Assembly: GCA_021781575.1 (NCBI GenBank)
Contig: JAJXWP010000004.1
Coordinates: 1 to 64,000 of the forward strand
Length of the DNA: 64,000 nucleotides
Direction of reading: 5' to 3'
Origin: Pseudomonadota bacterium
GTDB lineage: Bacteria; Pseudomonadota; Alphaproteobacteria; Rhodospirillales; Magnetospirillaceae
Made by a program: the position numbers and the translations under genes. Numbering within the stretch: position 1 is the stretch's first letter; each line of letters begins with the position of its first letter. The notes under the pieces are model-generated. The model worked only from the letters and a program-made list of their open reading frames with translations. It searched no databases and was not told the DNA's origin. This document shows positions 14,970-26,858 of the stretch, piece by piece.

Positions 14970-16732
14970 TGGACCGCCGCGTTGTTGGCCTTGACGGCAG
15001 ACGCCGCCGGCGCGGCGGCCGGGGCAGCCGCCTCCAGGCCAACCTTCAGCTTGCGTTCGATCTCGGTCTTCAGTTCCGGCTCGGGGTCGAAGACCAAAGC
15101 CCGTTCCCACTGAAAGCGCGCTTCGTCCTGGCGTCCGACCGTCCACAGGGCATCGCCGAGATGATCGTTGATGGTGGCGTCGTCGGGATGCAGTTCGACG
15201 GCGCGCTCCAGCGTCTTCACCGCGTTGCCGTAGTCGCCGGCACGGAACAACGCCCAGCCCAGGCTGTCGACGATATACCCGTCGGTCGGCCGTTGCTCGA
15301 CGGCCTTTTCCAGCATGCGCTTGGCTTCGTCGAGGTTGGTGCCCTGCTCGATCCAGCTGTAGCCCAGATAGTTGAGGACATGCGGCTCGTCGGGTTGCAA
15401 TTCGAGCGCCTTGAGAAAGTCGCTTTCGGCCCGAACCCATTGCTTGTCGCGCTCCAGGGCAATGCCGCGGGCGTAATACACCACCCACTGCTCGCGCTCG
15501 GGCTGCCGGAACAGAGCAATGGCGCGGTCGTACGCGGTTACCGCCTCGGCCCACCGCTTATGCCGCCGCAATATATCGCCCAGAGTGATCAGCGCCTCGG
15601 CGCGATCGGGGAACTGAGTGGCCAGCCCCTCCAGGGTCTTCACCGACTCGTCGACCTCGCCGAGTTCATCGAGATTGGCCGCCAGCCGCAACCGGGCAGC
15701 CCAGAACACCGGCGAGTCGGCGGCCACCGTCCGGTAGATTTCGTCGGCGGCGGGCAGCTGTCCGAGGGTCTGCAGAAGGTCGGCGACGGTCACCTGCGCC
15801 AGGGAGAAATCCGGCTGCAGGTCCACCGCCATGCGAGCGAAGGCCAGGGCCAGCTCGGCGGCGCCGCTCTGGCGCAACGAACCGGCGGTGCCGAACATCA
15901 CTTCGGCCATGCCCTCCTTGGCCGATGCCACCGGGCGGGTCTTCAGGTTGGGGTCGATGGCGCCTCCCGTTTCGGGGTGGTCGGCCTGGTAGCGGGCCAG
16001 GATCTCACGGGCCTTCTCCGGCTGCCCGGTGCGATTGTAGAAGGAAATCGCCGCCTCGGCCGTCCTGAGCGTCAGCCCACCGTTCCCGGCCAAAGTCACC
16101 AGGTAATACTGCTCGGCCGCCTTGGGGCGGTCGGCCAAGTCGTTGATCAGGGCAGCGTGGAAATCGTGCAGCGCGGCGAAGCTGCTGTTCTGCGCAAGCG
16201 GCGCCAGGGCCTCCAGCGCGGCGTCGATCTTTCCTTCGCCCACCTTGGACCAGGCGACGACCAGCGGCGCCATGAAGCTGCCCAATCCGCGCCGGGGCAG
16301 GCTGGACATGACTTGTTCGGCGTCCGACCACCTGCCCGCCTTGGCCGCCTGTTCGGCCACCAGGATGGCGGCGATGGAAGCCTCGTCGTCGAACTGCAGC
16401 AGCCGCCGGGCAATTTCGGCCGCCTGGTCCAGCCGGCCGTCAACCGCCAGGGCGAGGTAGGCACGCTGCAGCAGTTCGGCGTTCTCCGGATCCCCGGCCA
16501 ATGCCCGCAACAGGTAGTCGGGGGCCTTGTCCAGATCGTGCTGATCCTGGGCGAAGCGGCCGGCCAGGTAATTTCCGGCGCCCGAGGCGCCCAGGCTCAT
16601 CGCCGAGCCGACCGTGGACTGGTCGGCCGGAACCAGGCTGCCCCCGTCCGACGAAACCCCGTTGGCGCAGGCCGACAGGACGCCCACGAGGGCGCCCGCC
16701 AACAGGAGCCCCAGCCCGGATTTGCGCAACAT
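14966..16732 (-). CDS. TPR-repeat lipoprotein
   Basis: 588 residues with a lipobox (VGVLSACANG) after a short hydrophobic signal. The body is made of tetratricopeptide helical hairpins: for instance FALALAF-like, YDRAIALFRQPER, LNYLGYSWIEQG and YIVDSLGWALFRAGDYGNAV in the second half. TPR proteins mediate protein-protein contacts. ATG at 16732 is preferred since GGAG lies six bases upstream. It precedes ispE with an overlap and follows ETF-QO, but no shared function is evident. Exact partner unknown. Confidence 0.85.
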   Translation of the reverse strand: MLRKSGLGLLLAGALVGVLSACANGVSSDGGSLVPADQSTVGSAMSLGASGAGNYLAGRFAQDQHDLDKAPDYLLRALAGDPENAELLQRAYLALAVDGRLDQAAEIARRLLQFDDEASIAAILVAEQAAKAGRWSDAEQVMSSLPRRGLGSFMAPLVVAWSKVGEGKIDAALEALAPLAQNSSFAALHDFHAALINDLADRPKAAEQYYLVTLAGNGGLTLRTAEAAISFYNRTGQPEKAREILARYQADHPETGGAIDPNLKTRPVASAKEGMAEVMFGTAGSLRQSGAAELALAFARMAVDLQPDFSLAQVTVADLLQTLGQLPAADEIYRTVAADSPVFWAARLRLAANLDELGEVDESVKTLEGLATQFPDRAEALITLGDILRRHKRWAEAVTAYDRAIALFRQPEREQWVVYYARGIALERDKQWVRAESDFLKALELQPDEPHVLNYLGYSWIEQGTNLDEAKRMLEKAVEQRPTDGYIVDSLGWALFRAGDYGNAVKTLERAVELHPDDATINDHLGDALWTVGRQDEARFQWERALVFDPEPELKTEIERKLKVGLEAAAPAAAPAASAVKANNAAVQ

Positions 16733-16780
16733 CACCATCTCCAAAGCTTCAGGTTCCCCCGCCAGCGGGGTAACCGCTCT

Positions 16781-18415
16781 TTACATATTGGGGTAGTTGG
16801 GCCCACCGCCCCCTTCCGGCACCACCCAATCGATATTTTGGGTGGGATCTTTGATGTCGCATGTCTTGCAGTGGACACAGTTCTGGGCGTTGATCTGCAG
16901 ATGGGATTGTCCACGGTCGTCGGTTACGATCTCGTAAACTCCAGCCGGACAATAGCGCTGCTCGGGCGCGTCGTACAAGGGAAGGTTGACCGATATGGGC
17001 ACGGCGGGATCCTTCAGCCGGAGATGGGCCGGCTGGTTTTCCTCGTGGTTGGTATTGGAGATGAACACCGAGGATAGCCGATCGAAGGTCAGCTTGCCGT
17101 CCGGTTTCGGATATTCGATCGGGCGCGACTGCGACGCCTTGCGCAACTGGTCATGGTCGGCATGGTTGTGCAGCGTCCAGGGGGCGCGTCCGCGCAGGAT
17201 ATAGGTGTCGATCGCGGAATAGGCGAGGCCGCCCCAGAAGCCCCAATGAAAGGACGGACGAACGTTACGGGCCAGATAAAGCTCCTCCGCCAGCCACGAA
17301 GTCTTGAACCGGTCCGTATAGCTCGTCGCTTCCACCGGACCGGCCACCTCGCCGGCCAGCGCCTCGAACACCGCCTCGGCGGCCAGCATGCCCGACTTCA
17401 TGGCGGTATGGGACCCCTTGATCTTCGGCATGTTGAGGAACCCCGCCGCATCACCGACCAGCAGGCCGCCGGGGAAGGTCAGCCTCGGGATGGACTGCCA
17501 ACCGCCTTCCGACAGGGCGCGGGCGCCATAGGCCAGCCGGCGCCCGCCCTCGAGGGTCGAGCGAATCGCCGGGTGCGTCTTCAGACGCTGGAATTCTTCG
17601 AAGGGCGACAGATACGGGTTCTTGTAGTCGAGGCCGACCACGAAGCCCACCGCCACCTGATTGTTTTCCAGGTGATAGAGGAATGATCCACCATAGGTCT
17701 CGGCGTCCAGCGGCCAACCGATACTGTGGAAGACCAGTCCGGACTGGTGCTTGGACGGTTCGACTTCCCACAACTCCTTGATGCCGATGCCGTAGGTCTG
17801 CGGATCGCACTCTTTCCTGAGGTCGTAGCGGGCCATCAGGGTCTTGGACAGCGAGCCGCGGCAGCCTTCGGCGAAAATGGTCTGGCGGGCCAGCAGTTCG
17901 ACCCCGGGCGTGTGGTTGGCGGTCGGCTGCCCGTCCTTGCCGATGCCCATATCCCCTGTCGCCACCCCGCGGACGGCGCCGGCTTCGTCGTAAAGCACCT
18001 CGGCCCCGGCGAAGCCCGGGAAGATTTCCACCCCCAACGCCTCGGCTTGGCTCCCCAGCCAGCGCACCACATTGCCCAGGCTGACCACGTAGTTGCCGTG
18101 GTTGTGCATGGACGGCGGCGTCATCAGGCGGATGGCCTTGGATTCGGTCAGGTAGCAGAAGCGGTCGGTGGCGACCGGCGTATTGAGCGGCGCCTCCTTC
18201 TCCCGCCATTCGGGGATCAGTTCGCTGAGAGCGCGCGGCTCGATGACCGCGCCTGACAGGATATGCGCCCCCAGTTCCGACCCTTTCTCGATCAGACACA
18301 CCGACAGTTCGCGGTCATGTTGCGCCGCCAACTGGCGGAGGCGAATCGCTGCGGCCAGGCCCGATGGCCCGCCGCCGACGATCACCACGTCGAACTCCAT
18401 GGATTCCCGTTCCAT
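16781..18415 (-). CDS. etfD: Electron-transfer-flavoprotein ubiquinone oxidoreductase
   Basis: 544 residues. The N-terminal FAD-binding motif is [19 protein letters not shown], followed by [19 protein letters not shown], typical of ETF-QO. The C-terminus has the 4Fe-4S cluster cysteines: CPAGVYE, then [16 protein letters not shown]. It passes electrons from ETF (fatty-acid and amino-acid oxidation) to ubiquinone at the membrane. A second in-frame ATG at 18400 has a better ribosome binding site. Full-length. Confidence 0.95.
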   Translation of the reverse strand: MERESMEFDVVIVGGGPSGLAAAIRLRQLAAQHDRELSVCLIEKGSELGAHILSGAVIEPRALSELIPEWREKEAPLNTPVATDRFCYLTESKAIRLMTPPSMHNHGNYVVSLGNVVRWLGSQAEALGVEIFPGFAGAEVLYDEAGAVRGVATGDMGIGKDGQPTANHTPGVELLARQTIFAEGCRGSLSKTLMARYDLRKECDPQTYGIGIKELWEVEPSKHQSGLVFHSIGWPLDAETYGGSFLYHLENNQVAVGFVVGLDYKNPYLSPFEEFQRLKTHPAIRSTLEGGRRLAYGARALSEGGWQSIPRLTFPGGLLVGDAAGFLNMPKIKGSHTAMKSGMLAAEAVFEALAGEVAGPVEATSYTDRFKTSWLAEELYLARNVRPSFHWGFWGGLAYSAIDTYILRGRAPWTLHNHADHDQLRKASQSRPIEYPKPDGKLTFDRLSSVFISNTNHEENQPAHLRLKDPAVPISVNLPLYDAPEQRYCPAGVYEIVTDDRGQSHLQINAQNCVHCKTCDIKDPTQNIDWVVPEGGGGPNYPNM

Positions 18416-18533
18416 TTGAACCCCAACCCTGCTGTTTGCGTTTTTTGAAGGCGCTTGAGCCCGACTCTATAGCACAGGCATTTCCATGTGCCGACCCCTG
18501 TATCCGCACTGCAGCACATGTTAATGTGCGTCG

Positions 18534-19319
18534 ATGTTGTCGGCCGCAGATTCTCCCCCCTCGTCGCACGAACAGCTGCTGCGCTGGTATATCGAGGCCG
18601 GCGTGGACGAGGCGATCGCCGAAATCCCGACCGACCGCTATGCGGCATCCCGGATCTCGGCCGATTCCGCACCGGCCTCGCCGTCGGTGCCGCCGCCGGT
18701 ACAAGTCGCCACCCAGCCGGCCACCTCGGCCCATTTGGCAATGGACTGCCGCAATCTCGCGGAATTGCGGACGGCGATGGAGGCTTATGACGGCTGTGCG
18801 CTGAAACGGACCTGTCAGCGCACCGTCTTCGCCGATGGTAACCCGGCCGCGCCGGTCATGCTGATCGGCGAGGCTCCGGGCGCCGATGAAGACCGCCTCG
18901 GCCTGCCCTTCGTGGGTGCCAGCGGCAAGCTCCTGGATCGCATGCTTGCTTCCATCGGACTGGACCGCGGCAGCGTCTACATCACGAATGTCGTCCCCTG
19001 GCGACCGCCGGGCAACCGAAAGCCCGAGCCAACCGAAATCGAACTCTGTCTTCCGTTCGTCGAACGCCACATCGAACTGGTCGCGCCGGCCATCCTGGTA
19101 TTCCTGGGTGGCGCCCCGGCCTCGGCGCTGCTGGCCCGGCAAGAAGCGATCAGCCGGTTGCGCGGCCGGTGGCTCGACTATTCCTCGTCGCGGCTGGCCC
19201 GCCCAATCCCCGCCATGCCGACCTATCATCCGGCCTATCTGCTCCGCACTCCTTTGCACAAGCGCGATGCCTGGCGTGACTTCCTGGCCATCCGCAAGCG
19301 CCTCGACGCCCAATCGTGA
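18534..19319 (+). CDS. udg: Uracil-DNA glycosylase, family 4 type
   Basis: 261 residues. Motif A is [17 protein letters not shown], followed by [16 protein letters not shown] and motif [12 protein letters not shown], as in family 4 glycosylases. Cysteines in GCALKRTC and near ELCLPFV may bind the 4Fe-4S cluster of this family. It removes uracil from DNA for base-excision repair. It is divergent from ETF-QO and followed by a hairpin. The first 75 residues are a variable extension. Confidence 0.92.
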   Translation: MLSAADSPPSSHEQLLRWYIEAGVDEAIAEIPTDRYAASRISADSAPASPSVPPPVQVATQPATSAHLAMDCRNLAELRTAMEAYDGCALKRTCQRTVFADGNPAAPVMLIGEAPGADEDRLGLPFVGASGKLLDRMLASIGLDRGSVYITNVVPWRPPGNRKPEPTEIELCLPFVERHIELVAPAILVFLGGAPASALLARQEAISRLRGRWLDYSSSRLARPIPAMPTYHPAYLLRTPLHKRDAWRDFLAIRKRLDAQS

Positions 19320-19338
19320 CGCCAATGGGCGGAAACCT

Positions 19339-19372
19339 GCGGCACTGACTCGTCCGAACGAATCAGTGCCGC
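19339..19372 (+). terminator. Hairpin after udg
   Basis: A perfect 10-bp inverted repeat, GCGGCACTGA (19339-19348) with TCAGTGCCGC (19363-19372), encloses an inner CGT/ACG pair. It begins 20 bases after the udg stop. No T-run follows, so it is a terminator candidate, not proven. Confidence 0.5.
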
Positions 19373-19526
19373 GGCGATTTCCGCACGGGCCGCAACTCAC
19401 TGACGATTCACGGCATCCGACGAAAGTTTGAGCGACCTCTCCTTCTGGGCTTGCCCCTACTGGCCGAGTCGATTTATAAAGCTGAAGACATTTATCGGCG
19501 AAACCGATTACGGCAGAGGAGAGACG

Positions 19527-21350
19527 ATGCTGAAAGGCAGGCTTCTCCAGGCCCTCGTGGCCTTGATCCTGACCGCGGCAGCCCACAATTCGGTGGCTGC
19601 GGAGAACTTGGCCGAACGGGCCGCAGACGAGCAGGTCGTCGCCTCCATCAGTGGGGCTCCGGGCAAGCTTGGACGGGAAGAATCCGTCCCGAATGTGCTG
19701 TCCACTGACGATGCCGCCCGTTACCGCACGGCCTTCGACCTTCAGGACCGCGGCCAGTGGGCCGCCGCCGACCGTGAGATCGCCCGCATCCAGGATCGCC
19801 TTCTTCTTGGCCATCTGCTCGCCCAGCGTTATCTGTCCGGCGCCTTCCATGTGCAAGCCGAGGACTTGAGAGAATGGATGGCCCGCTACGCCGACCTGCC
19901 GGAGGCCGACGACATCTACGACCTGGCGAAGCGGCGCCTGGGCCGGCGGATCGCCTCGGTCAAACCGCCGGCGCATCCGCTGCCGCCGGAGGCCCGCAGC
20001 CGTGACGACGATCCGTCCTGGGAAGACTTCGCCATGGCGGGCAATCGGCAGCTCAGCCCTCGCGACAGCCGGCGGCTGCAAGCGCTGAAAGCCCGTTTCC
20101 GCACCGAAGTGCATCACGGCGACCTCGATGCCGCCGCCTCCGCGCTGACCTCTTCCACCGAGATGCGCCACATCTTCGAGAATGCCGACTATGACGAGTT
20201 GAAGACGGTGCTGGCCATGGGCTATTTCGCCGCCGGCCGCGACGCCGACGCCCAGCGTTGGGCCGAGGAGGCCGCCGACCGCTCGGGCGACGTGCTGCCG
20301 GAAGCCCATTGGGTGGCCGGGCTGAGCATGTGGCGCCAGGGAGAGCACGCCGCAGCCGCCCATCACTTCGAGGCGGTCGCCAACGCTACCGACATATCGT
20401 CGTGGCTATTGTCGGCCGGAGCCTACTGGGCGGCGCGAGCCAATCTCGCCGGGCGCCATCCGGAGGTGGTCAACCACTGGCTGCAGCAGGCGGCTGCCTA
20501 TCCCCGCACCTTCTACGGCCTGCTGGCACGCCGCGCCCTCGGCCAGGGCATGCAATATTCCTGGGAATTCCGCCCCTTTACCGACCTTGACGCCGAGGTC
20601 CTGGAGCATATCCCCGGGACCCGCCGGGCGCTCGCCTTGTTGCAGCTGGGCGACCACAGCCGGGCCGAGGATGAACTGCGCCGGCTCGTGCCTTCGGCCG
20701 GACCGTCGTTGACCCAATCGATGTTCGCTCTGTCCCACGCCGGCGGCCTCCCGGCCCTGGCGGTCTGGCTGAGCAATGCGGCTTCGGCCCGCGACGGCCG
20801 AATCCACGACAGCGCCGAATACCCGCTGCCGGAATGGCGGCCGATCGGCGGATGGTCGGTGGACCGGGCCCTCGTGCTGGCCATTGCCCGGCAGGAATCG
20901 TCATTCAATCCCAAGGCCAAGAGCCCCTGCGGCGCCATCGGCCTGATGCAACTGATGCCGCGGACCGCCCGGTCGATGGGGCGCCACGGCAGACTGACCG
21001 ATCCGGCGGTCAATCTGGAAGTCGGCCAGCGTTATGTCCGGCATCTGCTCGACGACGACACCGTCAAGGGCAACCTGATGTTCCTGGCGGCTTCCTACAA
21101 CAGCGGCCCGGCCAATGTCGCCCGCTGGCTGCAGAATATGCATCACGACGGCGACGCTCTGCTGTTCATGGAAAGCATCCCGGTCCGCGAGACGCGGGTA
21201 TTCGTCGAACGGGTAATGACCAATTTCTGGGCCTACCGCGATCGTCTCGGCTTAAGCTCTCCCTCTCTCGACGCCATCGCCGGAGGCGACTGGCCGATGT
21301 ATGATGGGGCCGGAGCCAAGCTGCAGACGGTGAGTCATGTCAAGAATTGA
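19527..21350 (+). CDS. slt: Soluble lytic murein transglycosylase
   Basis: 607 residues with a signal peptide (LLQALVALILTAAAHNSVAA) for export to the periplasm. A long alpha-helical superhelical region with TPR-like repeats precedes a C-terminal SLT domain; Glu in LAIARQESSFNPKAKS is the catalytic acid, and IGLMQLMPRTAR and AASYNSGPANVARW are the other family motifs. It cleaves peptidoglycan to 1,6-anhydro products. The ATG at 19527 follows AGAGGAGA; upstream sequence in frame is likely non-coding. The stop overlaps moaB by 14 bases. Confidence 0.92.
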   Translation: MLKGRLLQALVALILTAAAHNSVAAENLAERAADEQVVASISGAPGKLGREESVPNVLSTDDAARYRTAFDLQDRGQWAAADREIARIQDRLLLGHLLAQRYLSGAFHVQAEDLREWMARYADLPEADDIYDLAKRRLGRRIASVKPPAHPLPPEARSRDDDPSWEDFAMAGNRQLSPRDSRRLQALKARFRTEVHHGDLDAAASALTSSTEMRHIFENADYDELKTVLAMGYFAAGRDADAQRWAEEAADRSGDVLPEAHWVAGLSMWRQGEHAAAAHHFEAVANATDISSWLLSAGAYWAARANLAGRHPEVVNHWLQQAAAYPRTFYGLLARRALGQGMQYSWEFRPFTDLDAEVLEHIPGTRRALALLQLGDHSRAEDELRRLVPSAGPSLTQSMFALSHAGGLPALAVWLSNAASARDGRIHDSAEYPLPEWRPIGGWSVDRALVLAIARQESSFNPKAKSPCGAIGLMQLMPRTARSMGRHGRLTDPAVNLEVGQRYVRHLLDDDTVKGNLMFLAASYNSGPANVARWLQNMHHDGDALLFMESIPVRETRVFVERVMTNFWAYRDRLGLSSPSLDAIAGGDWPMYDGAGAKLQTVSHVKN

Positions 21351-21888
21351 CGAAAGTCGCCCATTTCTTCCGGTCAACGTTGCCGTTCTGACGGTATCGG
21401 ACAGCCGAACCGAGGACACCGACACCTCGGGCAAGACCCTGGTCGAACGGATTACCGCGGCGGGCCACAAGGTGGTTCAGAAGGTGATCGTCATCGACAA
21501 CAAGGATCTGATCGTCGAACAGTTGAAGCGATGGATCGCCGAGCCGGCGATCGACGTGATCATCTCGACCGGCGGCACCGGATTGACCGGCCGCGACGTC
21601 ACGGCCGAAGCGTTCCACGCCGTTTATGACAAGGAAATCATCGGCTTCGGAGAATTGTTCCGCCAGATCTCGTTCGCCAAGATCGGAACCTCGACCATGC
21701 AAAGCCGTGCCACCGGTGGTGTCGCGCACGGAACCTATCTTTTTGCCTTGCCGGGTTCGCCGGGAGCATGCCGCGACGGTTGGGACGAAATCCTGCGCTG
21801 GCAGCTGGACAGCCGGCACCGCCCCTGCAACCTGGTCGAGTTGATGCCGCGGCTGATGGAACATCTCAAGCCGCCTGCCGCGGACTGA
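21337..21888 (+). CDS. moaB: Molybdenum cofactor biosynthesis protein MoaB
   Basis: 183 residues. The MoaB/MogA signatures are TVSDSRTEDTDTSG near residue 18, ISTGGTGLTGRDVT near 70 and LFALPGSPGACRDGWDEIL in the C-terminal half. It activates molybdopterin for molybdenum insertion. Overlap of 14 bases with slt suggests co-expression by accident of packing. Full-length. Confidence 0.95.
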   Translation: MSRIDESRPFLPVNVAVLTVSDSRTEDTDTSGKTLVERITAAGHKVVQKVIVIDNKDLIVEQLKRWIAEPAIDVIISTGGTGLTGRDVTAEAFHAVYDKEIIGFGELFRQISFAKIGTSTMQSRATGGVAHGTYLFALPGSPGACRDGWDEILRWQLDSRHRPCNLVELMPRLMEHLKPPAAD

Positions 21889-21932
21889 GCATTGGCTCGG
21901 AGATGACGCCGTTGTCTCCGAGCGGCACCTCG

Positions 21933-21962
21933 CCACCCCCTTTCCCTTGGGAAAGGGGGTGG
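21933..21962. terminator. Strong hairpin between moaB and a converging small gene
   Basis: A 14-bp inverted repeat (21933-21946 with 21949-21962) is perfect and forms a very stable stem with a tiny central loop. It sits between two converging genes, so it may end transcription from both sides. No T-tract follows on either strand. Confidence 0.5.
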
Positions 21963-21965
21963 AAA

Positions 21966-22124
21966 TCAGCGGCGAATGATCCGCATGAAGGCGTCGTATT
22001 GGGGCTGCCGCTCGACATGTTCCGGCTTGCCCTCGGACCGCTCTGCCGTTTCCGCCTGCATGACAACCGGCGCTTCGTCGGTCTTCGGCGGCTGTTCGGT
22101 CTTGTCTTCGTATTCGCCTGTCAT
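21966..22124 (-). CDS. Small acidic/polar hypothetical protein
   Basis: 52 residues, rich in Glu, Lys, Pro and Thr in its first half (EYEDKTEQPPKTDEAP), with a C-terminal QYDAFMRIIRR. A GGGAGG ribosome binding site lies just before the ATG, which is the best evidence that it is real. No domain recognised. Confidence 0.6.
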   Translation of the reverse strand: MTGEYEDKTEQPPKTDEAPVVMQAETAERSEGKPEHVERQPQYDAFMRIIRR

Positions 22125-22382
22125 GATTGCCTCCCGGCGGCTGTTCTTATTTTGGCCTATCGGAAGCAATTAGAGTATCGGGCCTGAACCATCATTTCTA
22201 GCTACCCTTTGGGATAGCGAAAAATTCCAATAGGATAGGTTTCAGATCCTATACCAGACAGGGCCTTCAAAGGTCGGCATCCTTGAGATACCGCGCGGGA
22301 AACCGCCATCGGGAGCGGAACAGCGGAGGCTGATCGCGCCCGACAGCGCAGTCGCCAGGCGACTGGCCGGGCACTCCTGGCG

Positions 22383-24893
22383 CTAAACCTTTCGTATTGT
22401 CTGGGGGCAATATTCCGCGGCGAATTGCGCGGCGGCCTGCCCGGCTCGCCCAGAGCCCGCCCGAAGCCGATCTGCCTGAATCCGATCCGTCTGAATCCGA
22501 TCCGTCTGGGCGACGGCGGGGCGGCGCAGTGCCGCGGCCGCCGGCAAGTACTCACATACCATGGCCTCCAGCCGGTCGATCGATACCGGTTTGGTCAGAT
22601 AGCCGTCCATGCCCGCGTCGGCACAGCGCTGCTCAGTCTCCACCGAGGAGTCGCCGGTCAGCGCGATGATCGGCAAGCGGCATCCGCTTTGCCGTTCGTC
22701 TCGGCGGATCTGCGCGGTCAACTCGTACCCGTCCATTTCCGGCATGTGGCAGTCGGTGATCAGCATGCCATAGCGCTGCTCGTCGAGCCTGCGCAGGGCT
22801 TCGCTGCCGTTCTCCACTACTTCGACGGCGAACCCCAGCCGTTCCATGAGCTTGTCCATGACCACCCGATTGATCGGGTTGTCCTCGGCGACCAGGATCA
22901 GGGCTCCCGCCTCCGCCGCCTCGACGCCCGACGGAGCGAGATGAAGCGGTCGCGGCGGCAAGGCCTTGCCCGGAGGCGGCGCGTCTGCCCCGGCATCCAG
23001 GCCGGTCACCGCCGCCAACTGCTCGCCCAGCAGATCGCGGTGCAGCGGTTTGGCGATTACCGCCGCCGCCAGCCCCTGGACCAGCGGCGGTTCCCGGTGG
23101 GCCAGGCGCCTGGCGTGGGATGCCGCCAGGATCAGCCGCGGACGGCCAGCCCGGGGCTGCTTGCCCAGCAGCTCGGCGACCAGCCCGACCCCGCCTTGGA
23201 AGTCGCCATCGAGCAGGACGAGGTCGCGGCCATCCTCGGCGGACGGTCGGCAGGCGGCGCCGATAGCGGCGGGAGTTGTCGCGGCGACCGCCGCCGCGCC
23301 GTGGAAGCGCAGATAGCGGCACCAGATCTCGGCAACCGTGTCGTCCGCCGCCACGGCGACAGCCCGCACGCCTGACAGCCGCAGCCGGTGGCGGAGCTTG
23401 CCGGATGGCGACATCCGGCAAGGCACGGCGAACCAGAAGGTCGCCCCCTTCCCCGGTTCCGATTGGACCCCGATTTCGCCCCCCATGAGGTCGATCAACC
23501 GCCGCGAAATGGATAATCCCAGGCCAGTGCCGCCGAACCGCCGGGCGGTTGAGCTGTCGGCCTGTTCGAACGGCAGAAACAGACGGTGGCATTGTTCGGC
23601 GGAGATGCCGATGCCGGTATCGGTCACCGCGATATGGAGCCGCGGCTCGCCGTCCCGGTGATGCCACGCCGCCTCCACCAGGACACGCCCCCTCTCGGTG
23701 AACTTGACCGCGTTACCGACCAGATTGACCAGGACCTGGCGCAAGCGAACGGAGTCTCCGTCGAGTCGGCCGGGCACGTCCGGGTCGACATAGGCCGTCA
23801 AGGTCAGCCCTTTCTCCTCGGCCCGCGGCATCAACAGATCGGCCACCTCCTCCACCAGCGCCAGCGGCGAAAAGGGCCGGCATTCCAGGTCCAGCTTGCC
23901 GGCTTCGATCTTGGTGAAATCGAGGATATCGTCGATGATGGCCAGCAACCCCCTTGCCGAGTCGAGTATGACCGAGGCCATCCCTGCCTGCTCGGGCGCC
24001 AGGTCGGTCTGATGCAGCAGTTCGGTCATGGTCATGACGCCGTTCATCGGCGTGCGGATCTCATGGCTCATGGTGGCCAGGAACTGGCTCTTGGCGCGCG
24101 TCGCCGACTCGGCCTGCTCCTTCGCTTGCGCCAGGGCGTTGGTCCGCTCGCCGACCATCCGCTCGAGTTCGACGGTGGTCAGCCACAGCCGCTCCTGTCG
24201 CTTGCCCATGCGCCAGGCGAACAGCGACACCAGCAGCCCGACCATGGTTGCCACCATCAGATAGTAGTCGGCCACCCGCTGCAGGTCGCCGGCCGCCTTG
24301 GCGGCGCGCTGGTCCGCCCTGGCCGTGCTGTCGGCGACGATGCGGCCGATGTCGGCGGACAGGCGGTCGATATGGGCGTCGAACGGAGTGATGAACGTAA
24401 CGGCGCCGGAAAAGTCCGTTTCTACCAGCGAGCCGACCCAGGGCAAAGCCTCCTCGTAAAGGCCGAGATTGCGGATGAACTCATCCACCGCCGCTCTTTG
24501 CGACAGCCCGGGTTCGGTGTCGCGATAATGCCGCAAGTCGCGCAGGATCCCGTCGACCTGCCGGGCGACGCCGTCAATCCGGCTGTGCACATCGGAAGCC
24601 GGCTGTCCGGCGGCCGCCTGGACCAGCAGCCGATAGACCTCGGCATTGGCGCTTTGCAGCCGAGAGTTGATCTGGGCCAGATGCGAGATGCTTTCGAGAT
24701 CCTTCTCGACCATCGCCCTCATCTGCGCTTCCTCGTTACCGAGGACGACGTCGCCCAGATGAAACATCAGACCGACGACCAGCACCGCGGCCGCCGGCAG
24801 AACCGCGGCTCGCAGGGCGCCCGCCGGACGGCGAAGCAAGGACAGACGGCGGAGCAGGAACGGGAAGCGGCGCTTCACTTTCGGTTCCCCCAT
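22383..24893 (-). CDS. Hybrid sensor histidine kinase (BarA-like architecture)
   Basis: 836 residues. Two transmembrane helices ([17 protein letters not shown] near residue 32, and [14 protein letters not shown] near 215) flank a periplasmic helical sensor of about 170 residues. HisKA holds the phospho-acceptor in [16 protein letters not shown]; HATPase motifs include [20 protein letters not shown] and [15 protein letters not shown] degenerate receiver precedes a C-terminal receiver with [25 protein letters not shown] and ALTGD. The signal is unknown. The C-terminus carries a short TDRIQ repeat. No partner response regulator is adjacent. Confidence 0.92.
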   Translation of the reverse strand: MGEPKVKRRFPFLLRRLSLLRRPAGALRAAVLPAAAVLVVGLMFHLGDVVLGNEEAQMRAMVEKDLESISHLAQINSRLQSANAEVYRLLVQAAAGQPASDVHSRIDGVARQVDGILRDLRHYRDTEPGLSQRAAVDEFIRNLGLYEEALPWVGSLVETDFSGAVTFITPFDAHIDRLSADIGRIVADSTARADQRAAKAAGDLQRVADYYLMVATMVGLLVSLFAWRMGKRQERLWLTTVELERMVGERTNALAQAKEQAESATRAKSQFLATMSHEIRTPMNGVMTMTELLHQTDLAPEQAGMASVILDSARGLLAIIDDILDFTKIEAGKLDLECRPFSPLALVEEVADLLMPRAEEKGLTLTAYVDPDVPGRLDGDSVRLRQVLVNLVGNAVKFTERGRVLVEAAWHHRDGEPRLHIAVTDTGIGISAEQCHRLFLPFEQADSSTARRFGGTGLGLSISRRLIDLMGGEIGVQSEPGKGATFWFAVPCRMSPSGKLRHRLRLSGVRAVAVAADDTVAEIWCRYLRFHGAAAVAATTPAAIGAACRPSAEDGRDLVLLDGDFQGGVGLVAELLGKQPRAGRPRLILAASHARRLAHREPPLVQGLAAAVIAKPLHRDLLGEQLAAVTGLDAGADAPPPGKALPPRPLHLAPSGVEAAEAGALILVAEDNPINRVVMDKLMERLGFAVEVVENGSEALRRLDEQRYGMLITDCHMPEMDGYELTAQIRRDERQSGCRLPIIALTGDSSVETEQRCADAGMDGYLTKPVSIDRLEAMVCEYLPAAAALRRPAVAQTDRIQTDRIQADRLRAGSGRAGQAAAQFAAEYCPQTIRKV
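22469..22512 (-). repeat. Three 15-bp direct repeats coding TDRIQ-type units
   Basis: Successive copies at 22469-22483, 22484-22498 and 22499-22512 give residues [15 protein letters not shown] at the C-terminus of the hybrid kinase. The short period suggests slippage-generated expansion. Confidence 0.6.
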
Positions 24894-25018
24894 CTCCGCC
24901 TCAGGAAGTCGACTTCATCAGGGAGCGCTTTCGACCAGTCGGCGAACCCGGCCCACCGTATGGGCGGAGCAAACCGCCGTCAAGGCGTGGGGAAAGCGCC
25001 CACGGCACCCGGACGCCG

Positions 25019-25702
25019 ATGAACGCCGTCCGCATCGGTGGTAGAGTGCCGGCCTTAACCCCCTTTTCCCGGAGCGATCCCATTCCTCCCGATCTTTCCT
25101 TTGAACGCGCCTGGCAGGGGACCATCTGCGGCATCGACGAGGCTGGGCGCGGCCCACTGGCCGGACCGGTGGTGGCTGCCGCGGTGATCTTACCGGAGGA
25201 CCTTCCCACGGTCCTGCTGACCCAGCTCGACGACTCGAAACGGCTGTCGGCCGGCAAGCGATCCCGCCTTTACCAGACGATTCGGCAAACGGCGCGAGTC
25301 GGGGTCGGGCTGGCGGCAGTCGACGAGATCGACCGCTTCAACATCCTACAGGCCACCTTCCTCGCCATGCGCCGGGCCCTGGACCAGTTGCACCGCGACG
25401 GGCGCGGCGCCGTGGACGGTGCCCTGATCGACGGCAACCAGCCGCCTCCCTTGCCCTGCCCGGTGCGGTGCATCGTCAGGGGAGATTCGCTGAGCCTGTC
25501 CATCGCCGCCGCCTCGGTGGTCGCCAAGGTGACGCGCGACCGGCTGATGGCCGAATTGGCCGCCGCCTGCCCCGGTTACGGTTGGGAGCGCAACGCCGGC
25601 TACGGCACCGCCGAGCACCGACAGGCGCTTCGCCGCCTTGGGCCGACACCACATCACCGCAAGAGCTTCGCTCCCGTTGCCGACCTGTTCGACAGCCTTT
25701 AG
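25019..25702 (+). CDS. rnhB: Ribonuclease HII
   Basis: 227 residues. The RNase HII signature is GIDEAGRGPLAGPVVAAA at about residue 40 with Asp and Glu as metal ligands, another Asp in GALIDGN near 145, and the conserved RGDSLSLSIAAASVVAKV. It removes single ribonucleotides from DNA. The start at 25019 gives about 35 residues ahead of the core, so a later internal start is possible. The hybrid kinase upstream is divergent. Confidence 0.94.
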   Translation: MNAVRIGGRVPALTPFSRSDPIPPDLSFERAWQGTICGIDEAGRGPLAGPVVAAAVILPEDLPTVLLTQLDDSKRLSAGKRSRLYQTIRQTARVGVGLAAVDEIDRFNILQATFLAMRRALDQLHRDGRGAVDGALIDGNQPPPLPCPVRCIVRGDSLSLSIAAASVVAKVTRDRLMAELAAACPGYGWERNAGYGTAEHRQALRRLGPTPHHRKSFAPVADLFDSL

Positions 25703-25730
25703 ATTTCAGGGTATTCTTGACGGGGTCTAA

Positions 25731-26849
<1,119 letters not shown>

Positions 26850-26858
26850 ACCGGTGGA

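Noticed and set aside
15161-17077. 638-codon open frame opposite the TPR lipoprotein
   Set aside because: Antisense shadow; the minus-strand genes have clear motifs and ribosome binding sites.
23586-25022. 478-codon open frame opposite the hybrid kinase
   Set aside because: High-GC antisense frame with no recognisable motif.
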